Part shown: piece by piece, positions 1-7,436 of the stretch | How the letters are laid out: every line of letters begins with the position of its first letter | Position numbering within the stretch: the stretch's first letter is position 1 | Assembly: GCA_002395605.1 (NCBI GenBank) | Contig: DGXO01000082.1 | Span: 1 to 23,252 of the forward strand | Direction: 5' to 3' | Source: Bacteroidales bacterium UBA4230 | Lineage (GTDB): Bacteria; Bacteroidota; Bacteroidia; Bacteroidales; UBA932 | DNA length: 23,252 nt | Notes under the pieces: generated by a model | Told to the model about the DNA's origin: nothing | Seen by the model: only the letters and a program-made list of their open reading frames with translations | Database searches by the model: none | Program-made: the position numbers and the translations under genes

Positions 1-261
1 GGCGGGATTTTCCCTTATGGCCTCTATGACCTCGAAGCCATCCATCACCGGCATCATGATGTCCAGAAGGACAATGTCCGGGGTAAGGTAGTAGAATTCC
101 TTCATGGCCTCAAGGCCGTTTTCGGCCTCACGGACATTGAAGTTGAACTGCTCCAGCATCTTCTGAACCACAAGGCGGTTGAGAGGAGCGTCGTCCACTA
201 TAAGGATATTGAACCTGGAAAGGTCCAGGCCACCTTCACTATGCATTGTTCTGTCTGTCAT
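1..261 (-). CDS. Response regulator, receiver domain (partial, cut by window start)
   Basis: The first 87 codons of a response regulator are visible; the 3' end lies outside the window. The sequence shows a CheY-like receiver fold: a hydrophobic strand ending in the acidic pair D23-D24, and the phospho-acceptor strand LLDIMMPVMDG with D67 as the likely phosphorylated aspartate. The later Thr and Lys of the family and any output domain are not in view, so it could be a stand-alone receiver, a DNA-binding regulator or part of a larger hybrid protein. The ATG at 261 overlaps the end of the upstream membrane AraC gene by 23 bp; a second in-frame ATG at 246 is possible. The overlap implies co-translation with the membrane regulator. 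No histidine kinase is visible here. The receiver assignment is very secure; the full architecture is unknown. Confidence 0.9.
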   Translation of the reverse strand, partial: MTDRTMHSEGGLDLSRFNILIVDDAPLNRLVVQKMLEQFNFNVREAENGLEAMKEFYYLTPDIVLLDIMMPVMDGFEVIEAIRENPA

Positions 262-1579
262 TTGATGCAAGCCAAACCTTAGGCGTTACGCCGGTAATTT
301 TCTTGAACATGTTGTTGAAGGACGACGCGCTGTGGAAGCCGCAGGCCTTTGCAACCTCACTCTGCTTTGCATCCCGGTGATTGAGGAGGTACTGCTCCGC
401 GTAATCTATCCTGAGGGTGTTCAGAAGTTCCGGGAAACCAAGATTATAGGTATTGTTCACCAACTTGGAGATGTAAGTCTTGTTGGTGTGAAGGCGTTCG
501 GCCACGTCCTGGAGGCTCAGGCTGGGCTGAAGGAACAGCTGCTCGTTGACCATGAGGTTCTGGAAACGCGTGAGGAGGCTGTCGTCCCAGGAGCCCGCCA
601 CGGAGGAGAAGAGTTTTTCCTTTACGGCGGTTATTTCCCCGGGGGTCATTGCGTCCAGCTGGATGTTCTCTCCCACCTTCTCACGGAAACGGATAAGTGC
701 GTCCTGTTCGGCATCGTCCAGGAGTTCCTCCATCATGATCTCAATGATGGGGCCCTTGATGGCCGAATTGTAATTGTAGAGCATTATGTGCTTGGCCTGG
801 ACAAGGGTTATCTTCTCCTTTTCTCCAAAAAGGCCGCAGAAGATGAACACGAAGAAGCCGAAAGTTATGAAAATGGACTGGGCGATGGCTATCCAGGGAT
901 ATGCCTCCAGCACATTTTTGAAGATGGCCACCTTTGTGAGAACAAAGATGCCGGGGATGATCATGTTGAAAAGCTGGAGTTCCAGGACCCTTATGCTTTC
1001 TCCGCTGCGAAGGAAGCCTATCATGTGAGGAATCCGGATTTTACCCTTGAAGTAATACACCAGGAAGTACACAAGGGCCACAATGAGTTCCAGGGCAACG
1101 GCAATCCTGAAGGACACCGAAGCCCATACATAATAATACCATACAAGGCTTCCCTTGTAGCTGGGCGCTACGGTAGGTCCCTTTGCGTAAAGGTCTGTGA
1201 GGAAGGCGGCAACGCTTTCCTTACCTATTACACTTGTTAGGGCAAGGGCTGCGAAAACCAGGGAAAACGGCACCAGAACCCACAGGAACTGCAGCGGGCG
1301 GAAACGCCTGTGATTGCGGAGGCGGTCGAAGTACATCCAGATGAGCGGAAGCACGCACGGGCCCGTGAAAATCGTTAAGAGATGGCTGTAAACCACAACA
1401 TCCGGGGACATCCCCGGAGTGGCGTAAATGGCGTCTGCTACGAAAAACAGCATCAGGACAACCGACAGGGCCGTGAGTACCCAGAAAGTGCTTGTCCTTC
1501 TGGACACGAAGAAATTCATCATTATCCAGAAGAGACAGGCCGATGCCGGCAGGAACAGCAGTAATATGGAGAGGTTCAT
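239..1579 (-). CDS. Seven-helix membrane protein with C-terminal AraC-type DNA-binding domain
   Basis: This 446-residue regulator has two parts. Residues 1-252 hold about seven hydrophobic helices (near 2-24, 30-53, 60-84, 93-118, 145-177, 198-222, 228-252). After a cytoplasmic linker, residues about 345-440 form an AraC/XylS double helix-turn-helix: a first helix region around LSLQDVAERLHTNKTYISKL, and a second with the family motif ACGFHSASSFNNMFKKITG followed by TP.VW. Membrane-tethered AraC proteins are known in Bacteroidetes, but their signals are mostly undefined. The ATG at 1579 directly follows the stop codon of the upstream lipoprotein gene (TAGATG), so translation is probably coupled and the start is well fixed. 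Its position beside the divergent fimbrial promoter makes it the best candidate for controlling that operon. What the membrane part senses is inference; the lipoprotein made from the same mRNA is one possibility. Confidence 0.88.
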   Translation of the reverse strand: MNLSILLLFLPASACLFWIMMNFFVSRRTSTFWVLTALSVVLMLFFVADAIYATPGMSPDVVVYSHLLTIFTGPCVLPLIWMYFDRLRNHRRFRPLQFLWVLVPFSLVFAALALTSVIGKESVAAFLTDLYAKGPTVAPSYKGSLVWYYYVWASVSFRIAVALELIVALVYFLVYYFKGKIRIPHMIGFLRSGESIRVLELQLFNMIIPGIFVLTKVAIFKNVLEAYPWIAIAQSIFITFGFFVFIFCGLFGEKEKITLVQAKHIMLYNYNSAIKGPIIEIMMEELLDDAEQDALIRFREKVGENIQLDAMTPGEITAVKEKLFSSVAGSWDDSLLTRFQNLMVNEQLFLQPSLSLQDVAERLHTNKTYISKLVNNTYNLGFPELLNTLRIDYAEQYLLNHRDAKQSEVAKACGFHSASSFNNMFKKITGVTPKVWLASNDRQNNA

Positions 1580-2671
1580 CTAGAAGTTGTCGTTATTTTC
1601 GTAAATTTTGGTTTCCCAGTCTCCAACAGAAGGGGCAAAAGTTATTTCAGAGTATACCTTGCTAAGATCAAGGCCGATATGGAAGGTGTACTGGCGGCCG
1701 TACACAAACACATTGTCCGGTAACAAGCCATAAAGCATGTATTTTGCCTGCTGGTGTGTCAGAGGTTCATAGTAGAAGCCGTTCAGAGTGAAGCCTTCAA
1801 CGTCGTAAATAACCTCCACGTACTGTTTTCCCACCTCAATTTCGTCGGGGATGGAATAGTACCTGTGGGAGTCGGCCATGCGGTCTTCAAGAGTATCATA
1901 TCCCACAAACTTCTCATTCTCAGAGCCTACACCCACCTTGGCATCTCCGTCAAACACAACCACATTCCTATAATAGCCCTGGCGGTGCCATATTCCTTGG
2001 CTAAGGGTAACGTCATTGACAAACACACCGGCCGAAGCAACGTTATGTGCGATAAGCTTTTTAAGGTGAATCAGTCCCTGGAGCTCCGGAGCCGGGGTAA
2101 CGTCACACACACAGTAGCCGATATCATTGGTAATATGCTGGAACTCAAGGGGAATCATGTTCATTTGAGCCACGGCCATCTCTACCGTTTTGGACACAAG
2201 GGGACCTGCGCTGGTTTCCTCTACGCTATAAGGAATAGAATAAGATTCAAGATTGTCCTCATAGCTTACGTTGTGCACATAAGGGTAGTAAGCGCTGAAT
2301 GTGACGTTTTTTGTGTCAAGTTCGTCCCACATCATGGAATCCATGAACATTCCGTATGAATCACCAGTAGAATACACGGACTCATTGTCTACAACAAGCG
2401 CCCCGTGCTCATAGTCAATACCTATAAGGCCGAAAGGAATGTCTGAGGACATGGTGGCCTCACCGGGATCCGACACGTCTGCGCCTTTTGTGTTCATACG
2501 GGCACGTCTGCCGCTAGGGATAGCCTGGCCTTCACGCGTGACATTAATGTCAAATCCAACCTTCTTCTGGGTGTTGCCGCCGCCGGGAAGCGACATGGAG
2601 TCATCGATCTTCATGCAGGAGGCCATGGAGAACACTGCAGAAATGGCCAATATTATAGGTAGCGGTTTCAT
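1580..2671 (-). CDS. Fimbrillin-like lipoprotein, first gene of the regulator operon
   Basis: This 363-residue exported lipoprotein has a lipobox MASC with lipid cysteine C19. Its body resembles the Mfa-like fimbrillins: a TK-Gly site near residue 62, an aromatic FSAYYPYVH strand, a FQHITNDIGY block where the stalk proteins have FRHALAKV, and a C-terminal FAPSVGDWE that matches the FDPAVxxW ending of the plus-strand array. It lacks the YYWPK signature, so it is a distant relative of those subunits. It is separated from them by two promoters and read in the opposite direction, as the leader gene for the membrane AraC protein and the response regulator. The family call is solid. A role as a sensor or signal subunit rather than a structural one is inferred only from position. 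The start is fixed by the lipoprotein signal and a promoter about 30 bp upstream. Confidence 0.82.
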   Translation of the reverse strand: MKPLPIILAISAVFSMASCMKIDDSMSLPGGGNTQKKVGFDINVTREGQAIPSGRRARMNTKGADVSDPGEATMSSDIPFGLIGIDYEHGALVVDNESVYSTGDSYGMFMDSMMWDELDTKNVTFSAYYPYVHNVSYEDNLESYSIPYSVEETSAGPLVSKTVEMAVAQMNMIPLEFQHITNDIGYCVCDVTPAPELQGLIHLKKLIAHNVASAGVFVNDVTLSQGIWHRQGYYRNVVVFDGDAKVGVGSENEKFVGYDTLEDRMADSHRYYSIPDEIEVGKQYVEVIYDVEGFTLNGFYYEPLTHQQAKYMLYGLLPDNVFVYGRQYTFHIGLDLSKVYSEITFAPSVGDWETKIYENNDNF

Positions 2672-2700
2672 AGGGCTAGCTTATTTCTAGTATTACAGTG

Positions 2701-2731
2701 CAAATATAGGACAATTTTTTAAGAATCCAAA
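2701..2731 (-). promoter_or_regulatory. Bacteroidetes-type promoter for the regulator operon
   Basis: Read on the minus strand, TTTG (2731-2728), a 19-bp spacer and TATATTTG (2708-2701) match the Bacteroidetes primary sigma consensus. Transcription would start near 2694, giving a leader of roughly 23 nt before the ATG at 2671. Confidence 0.75.
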
Positions 2732-2735
2732 ATTA

Positions 2736-2753
2736 TTTTCAAACAATTGAAAA
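2736..2753. promoter_or_regulatory. 18-bp palindrome, candidate operator next to the regulator-operon promoter
   Basis: TTTTCAAACAATTGAAAA is a perfect inverted repeat with 7-bp arms and 4-bp spacer. It lies 4 bp upstream of the -33 box of the minus-strand promoter. It overlaps a second perfect inverted repeat (TTCAAACAA at 2738-2746 with TTGTTTGAA at 2758-2766). A near copy lies upstream of the divergent promoter at 3198-3215. Function is inferred from position and symmetry. Confidence 0.5.
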
Positions 2754-3197
2754 CTTTTTGTTTGAATAAAATCCCCGAATCAGGGCGTTCAGGCGACAGC
2801 TCGGCTAACAGGGAGTGACGAAAAACATAAAAACACCCCCTGCCGAAGGCCCTGTGAAGGGCGTCTTAAGACGGCCCGCTAGAGAACAGAGACAATTGGC
2901 ACGGAAATTGGAAAATGGTACGGTCACACCTTATATTATATATATAATAAAGACAATATTCATCAGAAATAACCAGGATATACAAAATTTCAAAAAATCT
3001 AACTAATTACAGTTTCTTTTCAAAATAGATTTCAAAAAGATAAAATTTGCCGATTCTTTTAATACCCCCCCCCAGCCCATTTTTCACAGGACTCAGTATT
3101 GCGATTTGATTTCATCCGAAACCCTATTTTTTCATACACCCCCTGAATAGGCTCTACGTAGCGCCAAACGGAACTTTCTACAAATATTTCGAAATAA
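2754..3197. other. Divergent intergenic region without a convincing gene
   Basis: This non-coding stretch lies between the two promoter regions. The left part (about 2770-2890) is GC-richer and contains the palindrome CGTCTTAAGACG at 2862-2873 beside a small GCCC/GGGC hairpin. The rest is AT-rich, with a 14-bp palindrome TATTATATATAATA at 2934-2947 and three TTTCAAAA-type direct repeats at 2987, 3017 and 3029 that resemble half-sites of the flanking 18-bp palindromes. A run of nine C sits at 3065-3073. A short open frame across 2815-3006 has a GTG start and no recognisable protein character, and was not accepted as a gene. Confidence 0.6.
3065..3073. repeat. Homopolymer run of nine C
   Basis: An uninterrupted C9 tract lies in the divergent intergenic region, about 170 bp upstream of the -33 box of the fimbrial promoter. 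Tracts of this length slip during replication in other bacteria; any effect here is untested. Confidence 0.85.
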
Positions 3198-3215
3198 TTT
3201 TCAAGAATTTGAAAT
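3198..3215. promoter_or_regulatory. Second copy of the 18-bp palindrome, candidate operator for the fimbrial operon
   Basis: TTTTCAAGAATTTGAAAT keeps the TTTCAA-N4-TTGAAA symmetry and 4-bp spacer of the site at 2736-2753. The symmetry extends imperfectly outward to 3192-3220 (AAATAATTT and TTATTT arms). It ends 26 bp before the -33 box of the plus-strand promoter, a usual place for an AraC-type activator site. The shared core suggests one regulator acts on both promoters; this is inference, since AT-rich palindromes can arise by chance. Confidence 0.5.
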
Positions 3216-3241
3216 TATTTTGAGAAAAATCCGTAAAAACT

Positions 3242-3273
3242 TTTGGAAATATAAAATATTGATGCTATATTTG
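3242..3273 (+). promoter_or_regulatory. Bacteroidetes-type promoter for the fimbrial operon
   Basis: TTTG at 3242-3245, a 20-bp spacer and TATATTTG at 3266-3273 match the Bacteroidetes primary sigma consensus. Transcription should begin near 3280, leaving a leader of about 90 nt before the GTG at 3373. The -7 element is embedded in a perfect inverted repeat (TGATGC at 3260-3265, GCATCA at 3273-3278), a possible operator. Confidence 0.75.
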
Positions 3274-3278
3274 CATCA

Positions 3279-3335
3279 GTAAACCTGAAAACTGCATCTA
3301 TAATAGTGCACAAACCGCAGCAAAATCAGGTTTAC
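3279..3335 (+). repeat. Inverted repeat at the 5' end of the fimbrial transcript
   Basis: GTAAACCTGA (3279-3288) and TCAGGTTTAC (3326-3335) are perfect complements separated by 37 nt. They begin at about the expected transcription start, so the mRNA could open with a 10-bp stem. A role in mRNA stability or translation is possible but not shown. Confidence 0.5.
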
Positions 3336-3372
3336 GTAGTAAAAAGGGAAAATCAAAAACAGACACCGGAAA

Positions 3373-5187
3373 GTGATTAAAGGAATAAAATACAGCATTC
3401 CTGCAAACTTCGCAGGCTCCATCCTCAGGATGGCGCTTGTGTCTGTCTTGATGCTCCTCTGCGGCCTTTTTTCTTTACGCGCGCAGGATAATGTATCGCG
3501 CGTGAAGGTCCTCTTCCCCTTCGACAGCGACGTTGTGGTGGAGAACTACCAGGGAAATGCGGAAGCCCTTTCCGTTCTCAATGCTGCTTTCGCCGCAAAA
3601 GCAGCCCAGGAGGGCCTCACCATCACCTCCTACTCTTCCCCGGAAGGAAACCTTGCCTACAACCGTAATCTTTCCCTTCGCCGCGCAAAGTCCATGCAGG
3701 CATATCTGGAAGGCAAGTATCCTCAGCTCCAGGGCAAAATCACCCTGCGTCCCGGAGAAGAGGCATGGGAAGATCTCCGCATCCAGGTGGAATCCGACTC
3801 CCGCCTCAGTGAAAGCACCCGCAGCGCCGTCCTGTCCATTATCGGCAAGGATATTGAAGCCGACGCCAAGGAGCGTGAACTCACCGCACTGCCGGAGTAC
3901 AAGCGTCTTTACGCAAATTATTTCAAGTCCCTCCGCTTTGCCGCCATCGAGCTGAGAATTGAAAATTTTGCAGATTCTGAAAAAGATTTTGCAAATTCTG
4001 AAATCTCGGACGCCAGCCTCAATGGTGGAGAATCCGCCGCCACAGAGGTCCGCACCACCACCGTGGAAGATGGCCTTCCTGTTGTCTACTATGCCCTCAA
4101 CGAAGACTTTATCCGTCCGCAGTACATGGGCAACGACAAATCCATGAAGGAGATTATCCGCCTCCTCAAGTCCGGCAAGGTTGGCAGCATGGTAATTGAG
4201 GGCACCGCCTCCCCGGAAGGCCCCGCAAAGGGAAATGAGCGTCTTGCCAAAGACCGCGCAGAAAACCTGAAGAACTACATTGTGGGCATGTTCCCCGAGT
4301 ATGAGAACAAGATCACCGTAGTGAACAAGGGCGCAGTTGAAGGCGCAGCGGACGAATATCCGTACCTTCGTTACGCTCGCATCGCCAGCATCGATGTTGA
4401 GGAAGGCACCGGTATCGGCCAGAAAGCCACCGGCGCAGAGGAGTCCGTGGTCCCCGCCGCATCCGACACCACTGTGACGGCTCCCACCGACACTGCTTCG
4501 GTTGTTCCCGCAGACACCACCACCGTCACAGAGCCCAAGGACACTGCAGTTGTGGTTCCCGTGGTGCCGGTAGTTCCGGTAACGCCTGAGGTTATCGAGG
4601 ACATCCAGCCTAAGGCAAAGAACTACAACACCGTTGTGGCGCTCAAGACCAACCTCCTCTTCGACGCCGTAACCGCCCTTAACTTTGAAGTTGAAGTTCC
4701 CATCGGAGAACGCTTCTCAGTTATGGCCGAAGACGTTTTCCCCTGGTGGGAAACCGGTAACAAGTACTGCTTCCAGTACTGGGAGATCGGTGTAGAAGGC
4801 CGCTTCTGGTTCAAGCCCTGGAAATCAATCGGCACGGAAAAACTCCGCGGCTTCTTCGTAGGCCCCTATGTCATGAGCGCCAAATACGACTTCCAGCTGG
4901 ACAAGAGCGTTAACTACCAGGGAGAAATGTGGAGCGTTGGCGTCTCTGCCGGCTATTCCATGCCCATCGGCAGGCGCAAGAAAGCAAACCTTGAGTTCAG
5001 CCTTGCACTTGGTTATATGCAGTCTCCCTACAGACACTATATTCCTACGGACGACTACTCCAAGCTTATCCATGATCCTGCCCTTGACGGCACGTTCTAC
5101 AACTACTTCCTATATCCCACCAAAGCTAAGGTAAGCCTGGTGATTCCTATCAATTTCCCCACAAAAAAGGAGGTGAGCCATGACTAA
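3373..5187 (+). CDS. OmpA-like/DUF3575 outer-membrane protein, first gene of the fimbrial operon
   Basis: This 604-residue exported protein has a signal peptide ending near SLRA|QDN (residue 37). Two OmpA/MotB-like modules follow: residues about 42-196 with YSSPEGN..YN..LS..RA, and about 226-342 with IEGTASPEGPAKGNERLAKDRA. A Thr/Val/Pro-rich linker (about 355-415) leads to a DUF3575 domain (about 418-604) with KTNLLFDAVTALNFEVEVPIG and FPWW, which probably forms a small outer-membrane barrel. This family often heads Bacteroidales fimbrillin clusters, with a possible peptidoglycan-to-outer-membrane role at the assembly site (inference). The GTG at 3373 is preferred over the ATG at 3430 because the later start would lose the basic residues of the signal peptide. 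A 21-bp tandem duplication at 3965-4003 encodes NFADSEK/DFANSEI between the two OmpA modules. The end overlaps the next gene by 8 bp. Confidence 0.85.
   Translation: MIKGIKYSIPANFAGSILRMALVSVLMLLCGLFSLRAQDNVSRVKVLFPFDSDVVVENYQGNAEALSVLNAAFAAKAAQEGLTITSYSSPEGNLAYNRNLSLRRAKSMQAYLEGKYPQLQGKITLRPGEEAWEDLRIQVESDSRLSESTRSAVLSIIGKDIEADAKERELTALPEYKRLYANYFKSLRFAAIELRIENFADSEKDFANSEISDASLNGGESAATEVRTTTVEDGLPVVYYALNEDFIRPQYMGNDKSMKEIIRLLKSGKVGSMVIEGTASPEGPAKGNERLAKDRAENLKNYIVGMFPEYENKITVVNKGAVEGAADEYPYLRYARIASIDVEEGTGIGQKATGAEESVVPAASDTTVTAPTDTASVVPADTTTVTEPKDTAVVVPVVPVVPVTPEVIEDIQPKAKNYNTVVALKTNLLFDAVTALNFEVEVPIGERFSVMAEDVFPWWETGNKYCFQYWEIGVEGRFWFKPWKSIGTEKLRGFFVGPYVMSAKYDFQLDKSVNYQGEMWSVGVSAGYSMPIGRRKKANLEFSLALGYMQSPYRHYIPTDDYSKLIHDPALDGTFYNYFLYPTKAKVSLVIPINFPTKKEVSHD
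5167..5176 (+). promoter_or_regulatory. Perfect Shine-Dalgarno sequence for the DUF5119 gene
   Basis: AAGGAGGTGA is a 10-base match to the usual complement of the 16S rRNA tail, with GGAGG ending 6 nt before the ATG at 5180. It lies inside the end of the DUF3575 gene. Strong Shine-Dalgarno sites are rare in Bacteroidetes, and the stalk genes downstream have none. Confidence 0.75.
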
Positions 5188-6274
5188 GCAAATAGTACGC
5201 ATACTTCTGGCCGCCACCATCCTCTGTGGTACTTTCAACGCCTGCCACCGCAGGCCTCTGGAAGAGCCCAGCAGTGCAGTGAGGATTGCCATCAAGGTAG
5301 ACGTTAAAACTGTTACCAACGTCAACGCCAATATCCGTACGTCCGTAAAGCTTTACGGCACCAATACATCCCTCTGGGAAGAAAAACTTTCCCAGCTGGA
5401 TCCGGATCTCATGCGAGTCCTTGTCTATGACCCACAGACAGATAAACTCCTCACCCAGAGCTTCATATCCTCTACGGAAATCGATGAGGGAGGCAACAAG
5501 GTATTCATGGGAAGCCTCGGTATCAGCCACGGAGACTATAACTTCCTGGTATACAACTTCGACACCCCCACCACGCAGGTGACCCAGGAGAACACGGAAT
5601 CCACCATCCTTGCCTACACCGACGAAGTCTCAGATGCCGTCAAGGCAAAGTATTTCGGCACCAAGGCCGAAGAAGACTACGAGAACGTCAACATCCACTA
5701 TGAACCAGAGCACCTCCTCGTTGCAAATGAGAAGAATGTGCGCATATCCCCCCACGACACCCTGGTAGTTGTCCGCACAGAGGCCTCTACCGTGGTTGAC
5801 ACCTACTATCTCCAGGTCCGCGTGAAGGGCATGCAGTTTGCATCCTCCGCCACCGCCGTAATCTCCGGTCTTTCTCCGTCCAACCATATCGGCTTCAATC
5901 TCAGGACCGTAGATCCTTCGGCCGCAGTTGTATTCGACATGCAGAAGGGCCAGGACCTCAGCCTGGAAGGAGAAAACAAGGACATCCTCTGCGCCGTATT
6001 CAACACCTTCGGCAAAATTGAGGACATTTCCTCAGACCTGATTGTTACTTTCAATGTCGTCGACACAGAAGGTAATCTCCGCCAATACAGTGCAAACCTG
6101 GACACCGTCTTCCAGACAGAAGAGGCAATCCTGTACCACTGGCTTATTATTGACGAGTCCTACTTCATAATCGACATCCCGGACCCCCAACCCAATCCTA
6201 ACCCCGGTGGCAACGGCGGATTCCAGCCCCAGGTGGATGACTGGGAGGAAGAAGAAGGAACAATGATTTTGTAA
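5180..6274 (+). CDS. DUF5119-family lipoprotein, likely fimbrial anchor or accessory protein
   Basis: This 364-residue lipoprotein has lipid cysteine C22 (FNAC) followed at once by HRRPLEEP, a hallmark of DUF5119 proteins. Further family-like features are DLMRVLVYDPQTDKLL, a GDYNFLVYNFDT block and a later YYLQVRVKGMQF strand with SGLSPSN. The C-terminus is a Pro/Asn/Gly-rich stretch and an acidic WEEEEG tail. The gene overlaps the DUF3575 gene by 8 bp (ATGACTAA) and directly precedes the subunit array. It resembles FimB/Mfa2-type anchors in size and layout, and it lacks the TK-Ala site found in all polymerising subunits here. That fits a protein that keeps its lipid and stays at the base of the fimbria. 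The family call is firm; the anchor role is inference. Confidence 0.83.
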   Translation: MTKQIVRILLAATILCGTFNACHRRPLEEPSSAVRIAIKVDVKTVTNVNANIRTSVKLYGTNTSLWEEKLSQLDPDLMRVLVYDPQTDKLLTQSFISSTEIDEGGNKVFMGSLGISHGDYNFLVYNFDTPTTQVTQENTESTILAYTDEVSDAVKAKYFGTKAEEDYENVNIHYEPEHLLVANEKNVRISPHDTLVVVRTEASTVVDTYYLQVRVKGMQFASSATAVISGLSPSNHIGFNLRTVDPSAAVVFDMQKGQDLSLEGENKDILCAVFNTFGKIEDISSDLIVTFNVVDTEGNLRQYSANLDTVFQTEEAILYHWLIIDESYFIIDIPDPQPNPNPGGNGGFQPQVDDWEEEEGTMIL

Positions 6275-6319
6275 AAAAGTGACTAGGAATAAGATTTGAT
6301 AAGAATAGATAAAACAACA

Positions 6320-7402
6320 ATGAAAAAATGGTTTGACATAGCAGTTCTTGGAATTCTGGTGAGCCTTGTGGCCTGCACCAAGACCGAGAACACAGCTGCC
6401 CCGGAGGCTATAAGCTACACCGTGGGCCGCTATGCCACAGCCACAAAGGCCGATACCCACTCAGAGTACCGTACCGCCGAAGGTCTGGAGGTGTTCCAGA
6501 GCAAGGCATTCCTCCATACTGAAGGTGCAGCCGAAGGTACTCTGTTCTTCAATTCGGCCATTAGCTGGGACGGCGCCACATGGTCACCGGAGCGTGACTA
6601 CTACTGGCCCAAGCACCCCCAGAGTTACCTCAACTTTGTGTCTTGGTACGCCAACGACGGCAGCGCCAACATTACTCCGGATACTGTCACTGAGACTCAG
6701 TTCCAGATCCTGAACCGCACAGTCGGCGCCAATGACCGCATCCTTGTGGCAGACGAGGCTTGGAAGCAGAAAGCAAATGGCAACACCTATTACACTTCCG
6801 GTGTTCCCACTCTCTTCCGCCATGTCCTTTCCCGCGTAAAGGTGAATATGAAAGCCACCACGCTCACAGACCCGGAGCTTGCAAACGTCACCTATGAGGT
6901 CACCCTCCAGGATGCAAAATTTGAAGGCGTGTTCCAAAAAGGAAACATGAAGCTTCTCAATAGCGCCCTGGCAGATACCGGTACCCGCAAGTGGTACAGC
7001 ACAGAAAGCGCCACTTACCTCTGGAAGACAGTTGCAGGCAGCAATGAAGACGCCATTGATTTCGTAGACTCCGATGCAGATGTAACTACGGATTATGCCG
7101 CCATCCTTCCTGAGCGCAGCTTTATCCCTCAAGCCCTTGGAGACGCCATCAAGCTTGTAATCACCTACTCCGTTACCACAAAGAACAACGGAATCATTAC
7201 GGCAACCGAAAGCGACATTCCTGCAACCATCGTAATGAACACAATCAAGAACACCTCTGACGTAGCAATCACCCAGTGGGTTCCCAACAAGATATACACA
7301 TACAACATAGCAATCAACCCCGTAGGCAAGGAAATCCTCCTCAACCCCACCGTTGAAACCGAATGGACCTTTGCCGAGGACATTAACGTAACAGTTGAAT
7401 AA
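6320..7402 (+). CDS. Fimbrillin family lipoprotein, stalk paralogue 1
   Basis: This 360-residue Mfa1/FimA-like subunit has lipobox LVAC (C19). Array signatures in order are TK-Ala with K43, YYWPK near 94-98, DRILVADEAW, GVPTLFRHVL near 161, an ILPERSFIPQAL block, WVPNKIYTYNIAI, and a final ILLNPTVETEW that is the most divergent form of the FDPAVxxW ending. The frame opens further upstream at a TTG (6296), but the ATG at 6320 gives the standard MKK lipoprotein start behind an A-rich leader. It lies 45 bp after the DUF5119 gene and 34 bp before the next paralogue, with no hairpin on either side. Being first and most divergent, it may form the base of the stalk or a separate minor subunit (inference). 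Confidence 0.87.
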   Translation: MKKWFDIAVLGILVSLVACTKTENTAAPEAISYTVGRYATATKADTHSEYRTAEGLEVFQSKAFLHTEGAAEGTLFFNSAISWDGATWSPERDYYWPKHPQSYLNFVSWYANDGSANITPDTVTETQFQILNRTVGANDRILVADEAWKQKANGNTYYTSGVPTLFRHVLSRVKVNMKATTLTDPELANVTYEVTLQDAKFEGVFQKGNMKLLNSALADTGTRKWYSTESATYLWKTVAGSNEDAIDFVDSDADVTTDYAAILPERSFIPQALGDAIKLVITYSVTTKNNGIITATESDIPATIVMNTIKNTSDVAITQWVPNKIYTYNIAINPVGKEILLNPTVETEWTFAEDINVTVE

Positions 7403-7436
7403 ACAAGAAATATAAACAAATAAAACAACTACAAAA

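Noticed and set aside
332..1240. Long open frame opposite the membrane AraC gene
   Set aside because: It is the complement of a clear coding gene with conserved domains; the translation has no family features.
2815..3006. Open frame of 63 codons in the divergent intergenic region
   Set aside because: GTG start, low-complexity Ile/Lys-rich tail from AT-rich DNA, no promoter or leader, and no recognisable protein character; more likely non-coding.
3260..3335. Invertible (phase-variable) promoter at the fimbrial operon
   Set aside because: The inverted repeats do not flank the whole promoter: one overlaps only the -7 box and the other lies downstream of it. No recombinase gene is in view.
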